In this document: positions 1-11,822 of the stretch, one piece after another
How the letters are laid out: each line of letters opens with the position of its first letter
Numbering within the stretch: position 1 is the first letter of the stretch
Assembly (NCBI GenBank): GCA_964019165.1
Contig: OZ025269.1
Span: forward strand, 6,920,669 to 6,984,668
From: Mastigias papua
Lineage: Eukaryota > Cnidaria > Scyphozoa > Rhizostomeae > Mastigiidae
Length of the DNA: 64,000 bases
Direction: 5' to 3'
Made by a program: the position numbers and the translations under genes
Notes under the pieces: model-generated
Seen by the model: only the letters and a program-made list of their open reading frames with translations
The model's database searches: none
Told to the model about the DNA's origin: nothing

Positions 1-313
1 CCATAGATATCTTTTTATTTCAATAATCATTCATTTTCACAATTTGTTTTACTCCCATAGCAACTCATACCATTACCTCATTCACATATTTCTACCGACA
101 TCTACCTCTTGCGTCAAAATCATTGTTTGGGCCTAATATCTCGTTACGCAACATTTTCTAATGCTTCGCTGCTACTTTCATTACGCAATCTAACATTTTT
201 CATCCCACAAAAACAATTATGAATATAAAGTATACTTTGTAATATAATTGTCACAACTATCACAATGCATTGCGCAAATATCAGTAATGATGTAATTAAG
301 GGGAATTTCTGTT
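1..313. other. AT-rich DNA, nothing recognised
   Basis: No coding or repeat signal seen. Only short open frames with no motif are present. Confidence 0.5.
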
Positions 314-659
314 ATTGTCACCTGGAACATTGCAATAATTTCCTACTTCTTTCAATAAAAATCAAAACTATTTGAAATTCACTCATCAGTCCTCCATTGG
401 TGAAATCCTCATCGCTCATTTGTTGGTCCCATTTCAAATGCGGCCTTTGGTAGCTAATAGGTGGAAGATAAATTTATGTGCCAGGGGACAACCAAATTTG
501 TAATTAACTTTGAGATTCATGGAGGAGTGTAGGAAGATTAAACGTATCAGTAAGATGTAAATTATCTATGTATTGTTGGAGGACTGATGAGTGAATTTCA
601 AATAGTTTTGAACTTTATTGAAAGAAGTTGGAAATTATTGCAACTTTCCAGGTGACAAT
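314..659. repeat. Inverted repeat (hairpin) with two 83-base arms
   Basis: The left arm (314-396) reads in inverted orientation as the right arm (577-659) with roughly 85-90% identity by eye. Both contain ACTCATCAGTCCTCCA or its complement and a CACCTGG-type outer part. A spacer of about 180 bases separates them. Similarity may extend about 15 bases further out. This is the layout of a fold-back or MITE-like element. No transposase is present and no target duplication was identified. Confidence 0.7.
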
Positions 660-1353
660 CCGTCTCCCCTCTATTTGGTTGCTCCGGAGTGTTATTTTCC
701 GTAATGATAGTAGAAAATACGTGTAATAATGTTGGGAGTATGATATCTGGATATAGTGAATTAAGATGACCGTTCCCTTTAGATGAGCTGTTAAGTCAAC
801 TTTGTGTACACTTATCTCTCTGCGCTTGTCGAGAGGTGCACTTACAGGATAAAGATCTAGAAGAGAGGATAATCTGATTTCATTGGCACAGAGCTGTTCC
901 ATGCAGAATTATCCAATCCTTTGGAAAATTGAAGGCATTTCCTCGAGGTTTAGGTTTTGGTATCTGACTTTTTGTATAGATAGTTATATTTGCGTATGCA
1001 GTCTGGGAAGTTGATGATTTGGAATGAGATGCAGTGATATTATCAGGAGGATGCCATCAGAATAGATAGTGAGGGGTAATAGTTCCCAGAACAGGGATGA
1101 TACAGTAATGTGGAATTATATTGATATAGAGCTAATGTCGCACACAAATGTTGGAAAGAGTAATTATTTTCACAGCCTAGTCATTATATAACAGTTAGCA
1201 GGGTGGGAGAAGATACAGCTGTGGGGATGAACCGTTTTCAAGCCAGGAAAATGGACGACGGATGCAAATCCTTGCGTAAAAGTAGTTGATGGAAAGAAAT
1301 AGAAAAACGAAGACTAATGATAGAAAAGGAACAGGAATAGAGAACAAACAAAT
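660..1353. other. Unrecognised intergenic DNA
   Basis: No gene seen. The last few hundred bases may be a decayed 5' part of the reverse transcriptase fragment that follows, but no motif supports it. Confidence 0.4.
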
Positions 1354-1982
1354 GGTCTGCAAATGATTATGTAGATTTAGAGAAACTTTGCGATAGAGTA
1401 TCTAGACATGAAACGTGGAGTTACATGAGAAAATAGGGTGCAGGAGAGATGTATTTGAGATCATTAGAGGATATTTATGAAGGAGCGAAAGCAACAGTAA
1501 GAAACAGTGTTTGTGTCACAGAGGAACTACCAAAGTATGTGGATGTCCAATCAGAGTTCATCATTAAGTTCTTGCTTCTATGACTCCATTATATTCTTGC
1601 GGCGTGAGTAAAGAATGAGTCACCATGGTGCATATCATTTGCGAATGATATAGCTATGTGCTCTTGTGACAGGCGGGAAGTTGAAAGGAGGCTAGATATC
1701 GGAGAGGGGCTCTGGAGCGTAGGGTTTGCGAGTAAAGAGAAAGAAGGTAGAGTGCCTGAATTTTTTTTATGGAGATGAGGGACAGATTGAGGTATGGGAA
1801 TTGAGTTAACATCAAAATGAGTTACCTTCTTTAAATATTTAAGCTCTGTTCACATGATTGAGAATTTGATGCTGAAATAGAGCGCAAAATACAAGTAGAG
1901 TGTAGGCATCGAAAATAGTTTCAGGTGTTTTGTTAGCCATAGATTGAAGGACAATTTGAATAGTGGAGTAGTAAGCCCTATG
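1354..1982 (+). pseudogene. Non-LTR retrotransposon RT fragment, 5' part
   Basis: Frame-broken reverse transcriptase. The readable blocks occur in RT order: a YVDLEKLCDRVSRHE block like the usual DLEKAYDRVPRE, then WSYMRK, EDIYEGAKATVRNSV, then SPWCISFANDIAMC and REVERRLD, then FKYL. In the catalytic box the usual F-A-D-D reads F-A-N-D (1638-1649), so the copy would be inactive even without its stops and frameshifts. The wording resembles the RTE-type elements often annotated as craniofacial development protein 2-like. The coding sequence stops at 1982, where an inverted-repeat element is inserted, and resumes at 3466. Confidence 0.8.
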
Positions 1983-3465
1983 GTGCTGTTTTGAATTAGG
2001 GTAACATATAAGCTGCATAAAAAAGGTGATTTAGTAATAGTAAAAAGTCAAAATCTGAAAGGTAGAAAGATGAAACTTTATAAAAAAGCCGATGCCACAG
2101 TTCGGAAAATTATCTTTTGGTGTTTTTTTAAGACATTCATGTAACAATTTTGTTTCCAAAGTCTGTTGGATGGAAAAGGCCTAATAAACAGAAGCTCATA
2201 ACCTCTGAAAGACTGCTTGATATTTTTAAGGCTTTTGTATGTTTATTAGCCACAATGAATTCCCTTTGATCAAAAAAGACAGAACCATGTACGTTGCTAA
2301 TGTATAATAGGAACCTTGCACTGACTTCTCTTCAACAATTTATTGGTTTTCCGTCCAACAGAAATTTGACCACTAAAGTTGTTTTCTTAGAAAAACAGCC
2401 AATCATTTTAAGGCAGATCATTGCGCAGTTATCAATAATACTGTCTAGGGTGGAAAGAAGTGTGCTTGTAATTGTGTGCTGCAAATGATAAGTCTTTTAT
2501 TTTCATTTCAAAAATGATCATTCCATCCAACAGATTCCACACAGGGGCCGAAAAATTTGCAAAATTGGCGGGAAATTAGCGATTCTCAAAGCCGCACACG
2601 TCAGAAGCATATCTTTACAACAACTCGTAGTAAAGTTTGTCTTTTTAATGTACTTTTCGGAGTACTTCTGGAAATCCTTTTAATGGCTCCAACTAAAATA
2701 CGTGTTGCTTCTGTAATGAGATGCATTAAAGGTATGAAGAATGGATAAAGTGTCCAATTTGCAAAAAATGGTTACACAAACACTGTTCCTATCTATAGAG
2801 CTACAAGAATCACCACATGGGGCCCACGTATGGAGAAATAAAACATTTTCTCTGCTTTGTGTAGACATTCGGTTCAAAATGTGGCATTTGATTTTTCTGT
2901 TGGACGGAATCCTTCCCTTGAATTCAAATTAAATCATGCTATGTTTGCTTGGTATTCAGTTCCTCTCGATAACTTATCGAAGTATTCCACTAGAATCAAC
3001 GTGAAGCATGCATTTAACAATTTTAAGGATATTGTTTAAAAAGTTGCATTTTTTCCATCCAACAGTTCCGTCCAACAGATTTAATCTACAAACTTTAGGC
3101 TTGATTGCATTTATACATTCAATGTTTTTCGTTCGGAATAAGTGTTTGAAATGTTGCAAGTATTCTATTAATGTACAGTATTATGAGTTGAAGTTGTTAA
3201 GTCAAGAATTTTAGATACAATTTTAATCACCGTAGTGTTCTACCATCAGTTACAATGCTATCTATTCCGTCCGACAGATCGTCCTTTTTCTTAAATATTT
3301 TTGAAAACTGCAGACTTTTTAGAACTTTTTTCTATACAACTTTTACTCTATCTGGTTGGGTTAGATATTCCCCTACTAAAGCACCAAGGCTAGTTTAGCA
3401 AAATTTTTTACGCAGAAATTGTATCAAATTCCGTCCAACAGAAAAACGCTAATTCAAAACAGCAC
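1983..3465. mobile_element. 1,483-bp non-autonomous DNA transposon, TIR and 6-bp TSD
   Basis: The ends are perfect 17-base inverted repeats, GTGCTGTTTTGAATTAG at 1983-1999 and its complement at 3449-3465. Both sides carry CCTATG (1977-1982 and 3466-3471), a 6-bp target duplication. The element interrupts a reverse transcriptase fragment whose two halves match the expected order exactly at this point. Inside are eight copies of a 14-base motif, TTCCRTCCRACAGA, in both orientations. No long ORF or transposase is seen, so it would need a partner enzyme. The superfamily is not assigned. If the ends are read one base shorter, the duplication is 8 bp with one mismatch. Confidence 0.85.
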
Positions 3466-3790
3466 CCTATGTTGTTATATAGAGCAGAAGAAGTACAGGC
3501 TGCAGAGAAAATACTTGAAAGGAAGTTAGACATGACAGAAATCAGAATTGTTTGGTGGATGTATGGTGTATATTTGAAGCAATTTCAATAGTATGTTCAT
3601 GTAAAGGTTAGGGACGAAGGGTTTTTTGGGTAGAAAAATGTTGGTCACGGAAGTAGATGGAGCACAATCGAGAGCGAGAGGAGCAGCAGAGGAGATGTAT
3701 GAATAGTGTAGTAAACAATATGAATGCGATATGTGAAATGATTAATGGTACATAGTTTGAGGAGAGAAAGACATGGAAGAGATTCATCAA
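3466..3790 (+). pseudogene. Non-LTR RT fragment, 3' part of the split copy
   Basis: Continuation of the fragment ending at 1982. It reads LLYRAEEVQAAEKILERKLD then IRIVWWMYGV, the region after the RT fingers and palm where related elements read MLYGAE and MRMLRWMCGV. Its first codons overlap the CCTATG target duplication, so the two halves abut at a Pro-Met pair. It decays in stops after about 3590. Confidence 0.75.
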
Positions 3791-4049
3791 AGCTAGGACC
3801 CCGTATGAAGATCTCAGCAGATAGTCATGAAGAAGATTCTGTTTTGATACTAAGCAACCAAATCGTCTCTGTATTTTGTCTGAATTTTCATAAATAGCAA
3901 CAGAGTAAAATATTCTCTGAAAGGATCATTACAGCAAGATTTTACAACGTGGCAAGCTTGCTTTCTATTTGCATTATTAACAGAGAAAATTTATATGGAT
4001 TTGATTTCCCGTTCAGCTCGTCTCTGTACTGAAGTCAGCTTGTTTTCTT
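3791..4049. other. Unrecognised DNA between two LINE fragments
   Basis: No coding signal found. Confidence 0.4.
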
Positions 4050-4660
4050 GATTTGCTGTAAGTAGGTGCAATCCGCACTGAGTTAAAGTTTGAATGACCC
4101 ATGCTTTGGTGGATCTGTCTGGCAGCATTACCATCTATCAATTGTCTTAGTTTTGCAAGTGGGTTCAGCCGTGAAGATAATTCCTTGAAACAGCAAATGA
4201 GTTTACGTCAAAGGAGCTATTGGTGGCTAATCTAAGGTATTTGTATTCGTCGTTACAGAGATTTTTCATTCTTTCGCACAAATCTCAAAATCTGTGAACA
4301 GTAAAGCTTCAGTCTTGTCCTATCTGATATTCATTACGAACTTAATATCGTTGAACTTTCTGACAGTTGCAGATCAGGTGGTTGTCGACATGTTTAAAAT
4401 CTTCTTCACATTTTTAGCACTTGCGCTAGTGACAGTATCATCTGCGTATTTAACAACCTCAGTATGCTCCATGACTACGAATTGATTTGTGAAAAGTTAC
4501 AGAAATAGTAGGGGGTCTAGAATTGATACCTGTGTTACCACAGAAGTGATAACACATAAGTCAGAGTTATTTATGAACCTTCTATTAACATTTCTTCATA
4601 TGGACGGTAGAACTGAAATCTATCAAAAAGTTTATTTAGATCCTTACTTATAAATGGTAT
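4050..4660 (-). pseudogene. Non-LTR retrotransposon RT palm fragment (YADD box)
   Basis: On the minus strand a damaged but clear RT segment reads VTQVSILDPLLFL (usual VPQGSILGPLLF), then EVVKYADDTV with the catalytic Y-A-D-D at 4431-4448, then ASAKNVKKIL, a KFNDIKFVMN block and DKTEALLF (usual K-T-x-x-M-x-F). It is a Jockey/CR1-like palm domain. Stops and shifts interrupt it, and neither the endonuclease nor the 3' end is seen. It differs in wording from the RTE-like fragment just upstream, so it is a different family. Confidence 0.75.
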
Positions 4661-6531
4661 TTGATGCAGGCTCTGCTGTCCATTCGTCGCTACAACGCCA
4701 GTGCTTATTGACATGATTATTACGTGATATATGTAAGGTTTGATTGTCTTTTGAGCCTTTCAGAAAAGAAACTGGAGGACTGTCACTATCTTTTGCTTAG
4801 ATATGCAGTGTGTTTTGCCATCTAAACAACTTCTTTGAGGTTACAAGTTTTCGAAAAGAAATGCTTTATATGCCCAAGTGCCCATATTTCTCGGTTTGCA
4901 CCCTACGAAGCCTAAACACATTATTGATTTTCGTTTTTGATATTTGGGAATACATGATTCTTGAACAGAGTGTTTTGAAACCTTATGTACTTTCTTTTTC
5001 GTCGGAACTTACTTCACTATTTAGTTCATGTTAGTTGACGTGACTATTATGCGTTGCTGAAACGGAGTAGATAAATTTACTTGCTTTCTAGAAGTTATCC
5101 AAAACATTAGCTTCCTCTTTCAATGAGACTTGTTTCTGTTTTGATCTTGACTTTCTTATTAAAATGCTTATACGCTTATTCTTGTCCTGGTATTCCCTAC
5201 TATCTAGATCACGTTTATTTTTGTGATATTTCCTTTGTTTTGTGTCATAGTCCATGCAGTTGATTTATGATTGATTCTTTTCAATCATTGTTGCATGTTT
5301 AAATGTTGACTGTTTGCCAAAGAATGTTTCATCTAGTATTGACATCGCTTCCGATGTAAATACCAAGCCAATAAGAAACTTGCACGTGGACCCCGGGTTT
5401 GTTTCATGCAGTATTATCGATGGGTGTCTACGTTGTATTACACGTTCTCTAAGTGCTTTAGAGCCAAGCGAGTATGTACCGTTTTAGATTTTTGCATTTC
5501 ACAAAATTGTTCACATTGACACCTGCCAGTGGAATTATTTACAAGAATTGGAGAAAATGTCCATGGAAGTTTCTTACAGTTATCGAGAACCAAGTGGACA
5601 TTCTGTACAAGCAACAAACTAGAAAGTTCTATAGTACATTATGTGTGATTTCAGTCCTTCGTTATTCAACTTGCTTGTTTTCAAGATTAGATCTCCTTTC
5701 GAATTTGAAATGATTTAAAATATACTCTACCCTGTGATTCACAACGTCTTTTTCGGCAATGAAGTTTTTCTGCATCTTGCCTTTTCGACAGTGGGCCCAT
5801 AGGTGGACATAGGCAGAAAGTTATGTTTTGTAATGAACAAAATAATGTTCGAAAAGACGATCTGTGATAAACTTCTGATTTAGTAGTAAGAACTGAGGCT
5901 GTAGAGCCGATTTTATTACATGTTGAAGTTCTGGAATTCGAGACAATATAATTTTGGTACATTACATCCAGAATTTAGAGCAAATGTCGACCAAAGTCAT
6001 TTAATATCCAAGAAGCGGCTAGGACTCGCATATCAAAGTATGTACTTGTGAAAAAATTCAGTCTGAGGTTATACTCAAATTGGTGTACTGAATGATGTGA
6101 CTCAACCGATTTTTCATAACCACCATATCAAGATTCATGGTATTAGATCACTTCAGGTATAGAAAGCGGTTGCTTTGATGGTTATAAACTAATGAGGAAA
6201 TCATTTGGTTAACGAATGTTGTCAAGGTGGTTTTGCAAAAAAGGGTGTAAGGGGCCGGTCATTAATTCTTCGAAGGGATGGGTTGCAAGATAACTAGAAG
6301 AGGATCGAAATTCTCAGAAGAATGGCAATGAAAATAAGAGCATTTTAAGAGAAGGAGTATGGAGTTTCTTTTGAAGTCCCCGAGAGGGGACGAAAACTTT
6401 ACGTAAATGTGAGAGGGGGGCTAAAATTCCATCAAATATATGAGAATGTCTTCTACTCCCTCCCCACAAGTAAGTAATAAAACGTCCCTAAGGAATGTAA
6501 AACTATCATACTTCATAGCCTCGGAGGAGAA
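4661..6531. other. No gene recognised
   Basis: Only short motif-free open frames occur (for example 4810-5034 and 5474-5713 on +). The part nearest 4660 may hold more decayed RT. Nothing else is supported. Confidence 0.4.
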
Positions 6532-6656
6532 GATCGTCATAAATTGGCAGAGAATCCTCATAAATCGACAGAGAATCCTCGTAAATCGGCAGAGAATCCT
6601 CATAAATCGGCAGAAAATCCTCATAAATCCTTTGAGAATCCTCTTATCTCGGCAGT
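6532..6656. repeat. 21-bp minisatellite, about 6 units
   Basis: Imperfect tandem copies of a 21-base unit containing AATCCTCATAAATCGGCAGA. It creates matching low-complexity frames on both strands (RILxNRQ on +, MRILCRF on -) that are not genes. Confidence 0.85.
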
Positions 6657-7662
6657 GCAGTCAACGTTTGTATGATTTTGGAAAGAAACATGAAATGATT
6701 CTTCGGAACATTACCGGCAGTTGCTGAAAATGTCATCTACTTCCATACTGGGTAAAATACTTCCATAGTACATGAGTAAAATCAAAAAATTACAACAATT
6801 GCAAAGCTTATCTAAAGTTGAACTTTAGTTATAAGGGGATTATTCGATTTCTTGTTTTGTCCTTTGGTGGATTTACTGCTTTCCTTACTATGGACGTTGT
6901 CTTCTAGAAATGCCCAGTGGGAATTTCCCGTTGGTTTCACTTGAGAAACTCCTTAATTTAGACTGTATATTTTTATAAGATACAGAAAGCTTGTATTCTC
7001 GACCATGATTGTTTAGGAAAGTTATGCATGCTGATAGCAAGTCGGTAGGAATGTATGCATGGATTTTCCTATTTGGGGCTTTCATTATTATTCTATGTCA
7101 TACCAAAAACTTTGACATATCTATGAAAAAGATCATTCTATCATTTAGTATTTTATGTAGGATGTAATTAAGTCATTACCATACCTTTCCAAATAAATGT
7201 AAAGTTATGATATCAGGAATTTGACTGGAGAAGACTGTATCTCCCTATATTTCCAAAGTGTCCCAAACTGGGCCGGCTGTGTTTTATGAGTATCAGTAAC
7301 GATAAAAATATTGATATGTTTGTAACGATATAATGATTTAATATGTTTATAATTTGCTGTAGTTCCTGCGAAGACTTGTTGTATTTTGATATAATTTGCT
7401 CATCCTGCGAAGATGTGGCAGGACTTTCAGATCTAGTGATCCGGGAAAGGTTGAATATCTCTGCATAATAAAATCGTTGCTAAGACTTGAGAATAGAATA
7501 GATCAAAGAGAATATTGAGTCTTCCTTCTACTTTGCAGTCTTGAACTGGACATGCTAGAGTTCTCCTTATTTTCACTTTCTTCCCAACATTTCCAATGCC
7601 AGCCGCATTGGGTTTTCCTTTTCTAAACTAAAATGCAACAGAATAAGTCCCTACTTATTCAA
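6657..7662. other. No gene recognised
   Basis: AT-rich DNA with scattered short frames only. Confidence 0.4.
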
Positions 7663-8205
7663 AAAGTACGTACGCTCTGGAGGGGGAGGGGGGTACCTGA
7701 AGAGTGTGCGACAGCGTACAAGAAGGGGAGTGAGTATTTCAAAGAACGTACGTACGCCCATGTAATTTTTAAGTGCTGTTTATTTGAAAAACATCTTAAG
7801 TGAATACAGCTATCTTTTAAGCCCTGGGCAAACGATCCAACATTGACCCACATTAGGCCAGCAATTGCTTGGTTTATTTTGGCTTCATGTTGGAAGAAGG
7901 TGGCCAAATGACCCAGCAAATGTTGGATTTCAAGCACAGCTGCACGTTCTTTGGCGCACCTTTAATATTGCGAGAATGAAGAAGACCTTTGTGCGCATGC
8001 TTGAAGTTAGCAAATGTTGCAATTTTCGAGCTTTGCAAATAGTGAGAGAATTTATGTATTTGAAATTTTAGGTGGGTGGGGGTGATGGCTTAAAAGTACG
8101 TATGCTCAGGGGAGGGGGTACCTCTTAAACGTACGAAAGCGTACAAAGGGGGAGGGGGGATCAAAAATCGATATTTGGCGTTCGTATTTTTCGAATGGCC
8201 CCTAG
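7663..8205. repeat. Dispersed repeat, copy 1 (GTACGTACG / GGGGGAGGGG type)
   Basis: Two similar sub-blocks, at 7663-7760 and 8090-8205. Each has AAAAGTACGTAYG, a G-rich run with GGTACCT, then GCGTACAA and more G-rich sequence. The block ends in TTTTTCGAATGGCCCCTA. A second, more diverged copy lies at 15288-15690 with the same order of blocks. It looks like a non-coding mobile repeat; no ORF makes sense in it. Confidence 0.65.
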
Positions 8206-8210
8206 GAGCA

Positions 8211-8212
<2 letters not shown>

Positions 8213-8299
<87 letters not shown>
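8213..8299. repeat. (TA)n microsatellite
   Basis: About 43 uninterrupted TA units, directly after the end of the dispersed repeat. Confidence 0.98.
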
Positions 8300-8301
<2 letters not shown>

Positions 8302-9425
8302 TCCGTTTATCATATACTTTATATGATGGTTTTTGGCTATTTCTCTTTGCGGCTCCGTCATATGAATCTGCGCTACCTTGGCAGTAACTGTATTACGAAA
8401 TAGGGGTCACGCTGGGAGCACACCCATGTGCGATAGCTGGACATAAATAGCTTTAGCAATCACACTTCTGCGTTAATTCTTATGTGTACTATCTCAGTAT
8501 TGACAGTGCATTAGCAAATTTGAAATGGGTTATAGAGCCACTTATACAGTCAAAAATAACGAGCTCACTGACATTCCCTGTTCAAAAACATGCTACTGGC
8601 TTCATTAGGCTTTGAAGTAGCTAATGATGGAAAGCCTTATTAAAAGGTGCACTATTATCAATGTGTTTTAATTTCCTAAATGCTCTAATATTGTACAGGA
8701 GAAACGTATTCGAGTCTTTGTTTTAAATATGTCTTCCTCATAAAGTGGTAAAAGTGCCTAAAACATATATCATTCAATAGATAGTAGCGTAGTATAGTAA
8801 TTTGGTGGATTTCTGTTTCCTCAGGTTACAATGTACTTTGGGTATAACGTACCAAATCAACCGATCCCTTTATGTTCGTTATAACCGGATTATACTGTAT
8901 ATGCCTGGGTACTAGATTAGAAAGTTGAATCCTTATTTGATTATGATTATTTTTGGAACTAACAGATATCTTTTGGCTATTATTGATTTAGTTTTGTAGC
9001 AACAAGGTGTCTTGTAGTGTGATATCATATGTCCTTTTTTTCATAAATCTTAAATCGATTTTCAAAAGTAATGTAACTGTTACCTAATGATGAGGACGTG
9101 TATAATGCTTTGATGCTTTTTGTAGACGTTAAAGCAAGATTCAAGCACAGTGATTCAGTGAATATTCAGCAATCATTTAGAAGCATTTTGTTCTGGATAC
9201 ATTGGTTTAGAGGTATTGAGAATATCATCGTCCACCTGCCTGTGAGAGTATCCTGCCTGGCGTTTGATTGCCATTAGGATTTATGGGGAAAGAGTCATAG
9301 ACTTCTCGCTTGTATGGTCTCAATAATATTATTTTTGTAAACCGTGATGCTATTATTGACCGACCTATACATTTAATGCATAAACCTTTGACCATGCATG
9401 TTCTATACTCTTCTGATACTTGCCG
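8300..9425. other. No gene recognised
   Basis: No motif, splice-bounded exon or repeat was identified. Confidence 0.4.
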
Positions 9426-9969
9426 TAAATGATCGATTAAGCTCCGCAGTCAAATAAGTGCCCCACTTTTTAATAAATATAAATAAATATGCGCCGCAGT
9501 CGAACAAACGCCGCGACGCCTGTTTGATGACTTACATTAAATAAATACAGTAAGAAAGATTTTCATCGACACCTCACCAAAATAGTAAATAACAATACAG
9601 ATATTTCCTGGCGAAGGTGAAATGTGATCTTTTATATAGTGATATTGACCGATTGACTGACATTGAATAAGTGTACTGTAGTTACATTTCTATTTTGTTT
9701 CACGTGTCAGAAATAGAGTTCTTCCATCAAAATGAGCAGAATAGCCTTGATGAAAACAAATCTCCTGCTGGTATGTGTTGCTAAAGCAAAAGTTGTAGCG
9801 ATCACTTTCAAACATTATTTAGCTCTAGTTACACGCTAGAACGTTTAGTCGTTCTTTGAAATAATATGTAAAATAAATATTGCAGTTGATTAAGCGCCCC
9901 AGTCGAATAGTCGCCGCATCTAGAAACCTAGGAACTGTGTTATGCGCCACAGCGCTTAATTGATCATTT
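9426..9969. mobile_element. MITE-like element with degenerate TIRs
   Basis: The left end AAATGATCGATTAAGC (9426-9441) and right end GCTTAATTGATCATTT (9954-9969) are inverted repeats with one mismatch. Next to both ends lie GC-rich subterminal blocks related to GCGCCGCAGTCGAAYAA, at 9440-9510 and 9890-9950, which contrast with the AT-rich centre. At 544 bp with no coding capacity, it fits a non-autonomous DNA transposon. No clean target duplication is visible. Confidence 0.65.
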
Positions 9970-10336
9970 GTGGTAGTAGAAATGTTCTAATTTTTTTGCA
10001 GCAAATGCCCCTGAGAGTAAGTTTTTGTTGCAATGTTTTAAATACTGTACGTGTATTGATATGATTTCTGACTATAACTTTCGGATTTTAGTTTACCTAG
10101 AATTTTATCAGTTCCGTATGGCCACTATACGCTTATTTTTGTTTCCATGAGCAGATGATTCTAAATGCTAAATACGTCTACGAATGAAGTATTCCTTGAA
10201 GTCAACACCATTTATCCTCAATATTAGTGTCCTTATTCTTAACTTCTTATCATTCAAACCAGCTGTTCCAGCATGCCTTGATTGTACTATGCGTTAGATT
10301 CATCAGCAGATCTGGCTGGAAATCCAAAGTTTATCC
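9970..10336. other. No gene recognised
   Basis: Nothing identified. Confidence 0.4.
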
Positions 10337-10480
10337 TTGACTTTCTCACGTATTGAACTATTGCCTATAGCTTTGCGGCCTATTCATCAACAAACGTGGT
10401 ATCAAATGCAATGTTTTTGCTTGACTTTCTCACATATTGAACTATTGCCGTTAATTTTGCAGCCTATTCATCGCTAAAGC
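10337..10480. repeat. Tandem duplication, 84-bp period
   Basis: TTGACTTTCTCACRTATTG starts at 10337 and again at 10421. Both copies continue with AACTATTGCC, then TTTGCRGCCTATTCATC. The second copy is incomplete. Confidence 0.75.
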
Positions 10481-11370
10481 AATAAACTGCGGGCTGTAAC
10501 CCGTCTTTATTTTGTGCGAAGTCTCCCTGCTTCTCCTATAATTAGTTTAGAATGAAATAGACTAAGCTGTGAAAGACGACAACTGGTTCTCTCAAATAGC
10601 GGGTTGCTTTGCATCCGTGGAGATGCACACTCATCATAGATCATAGTTACTTATCTGGCATTATCTGACCCTACTTGTTGCATGCTCCTTGTAGAAGTTA
10701 TGGCCTTGACTTTGCCAATTAGTAATTTTGCCTTGCAGCATAAACGTTATTTGAGTTATAACCCTTTGCGAGTATCATTTAAGAATACTTTTTTTAAAGT
10801 TACTGAAGAGTAACTGATAACTTAAAATATTTATGTGTGGAAATTCGCTAATAGGATGTTGCACTTTTCTCACATTTCCATTTTCCCAGTTTTAGAATGA
10901 CCCCTTTCTTCTTTCACAAAATATACCAGAATGTGACAGTTATTGGATTATTATTATTATTATTATTGAAATGATAACCTATGCCGTGAGTTAGATATCA
11001 GTATTTCTAGCAGTTGATAATGTTAGTAAGAATTTGAAACTCGAGTAGCTCTATTTTGATGAATATATAAATTTGAATAACGATGCATGAAAAGCCGAAT
11101 GATATGATGGGGATTTTTTTATCTGATGTTCTCTAGCATTACTTATGTACATGGGAACAAAATTGTTTTTTTATCTAGCAGACCTTAGTTTGCACGAGCA
11201 CAGAGATTTTTCCTTTTTTCATTCGAGTCGCTGACAACCCAGCCCCTTGAAATGGATTTTGTGCGCTTTCTCAAGCACTCTCTATATGAAATAAGGGCAT
11301 TTGATGAAAGTCAATGTATTCAATTTGTCAATCCTTATTCATACGTCTGCCAAGCCCTTTAAATTTTGCT
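10481..11370. other. No gene recognised; short (TTA)n run
   Basis: Only a short ATT/TTA run near 10949-10968 stands out. Confidence 0.4.
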
Positions 11371-11450
11371 TTTGAAATATTTTGATACTTGGAACAAGTT
11401 TTAGAACTGAATCTCCTTACTATACTGATATCACATAAAACTTTCAATCA
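11371..11450. repeat. 80-bp dispersed duplicate, copy 1
   Basis: Nearly identical (two differences by eye) to 13586-13665 in the same orientation, with sharp loss of similarity on both sides. No terminal repeats or poly-A tail explain the copying. Confidence 0.85.
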
Positions 11451-11740
11451 CTTGGTAAATCTGAATGTTTGTTTTCTCTGCAAATAATATTATCGTGCTT
11501 TATATAATCTATAATACACAATGAAGGTAAACGTGAAGTTTGACTGTTGGCTTTTATAGTACTTGATGTCATCCGTCGCTCAGTTTCATACTATGTAGTT
11601 CTAACTTTGATCTTTCTTCCAATAATCTCATGTAGGCCAACAGCCAATCTTGGAATATGGCTTGCATATCCCGCCAAACATGGGGTCTTCTAAAGTTTCA
11701 ATACGTTCTAAAGTTTGACATACTCCATATTCACAATTTG

Positions 11741-11822
11741 TAAAGTCGCAGTGACTACTTTCCGTTCTAAATTCGCAGTGACTACTTTCCGTTCTAAAGT
11801 CGCAGTAACTACTTTCTGTCTT
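11741..11822. repeat. 27-bp tandem repeat, three units
   Basis: Units start at 11741, 11768 and 11795, each close to TAAAGTCGCAGTGACTACTT plus TCCGTTC. The open frame through it (VAVTTFRSK repeated) is a by-product of the repeat. Confidence 0.85.

Noticed and set aside
6421..6727. Repeat-protein-like frames on both strands
   Set aside because: Produced by a 21-bp minisatellite, whose length is a multiple of three.
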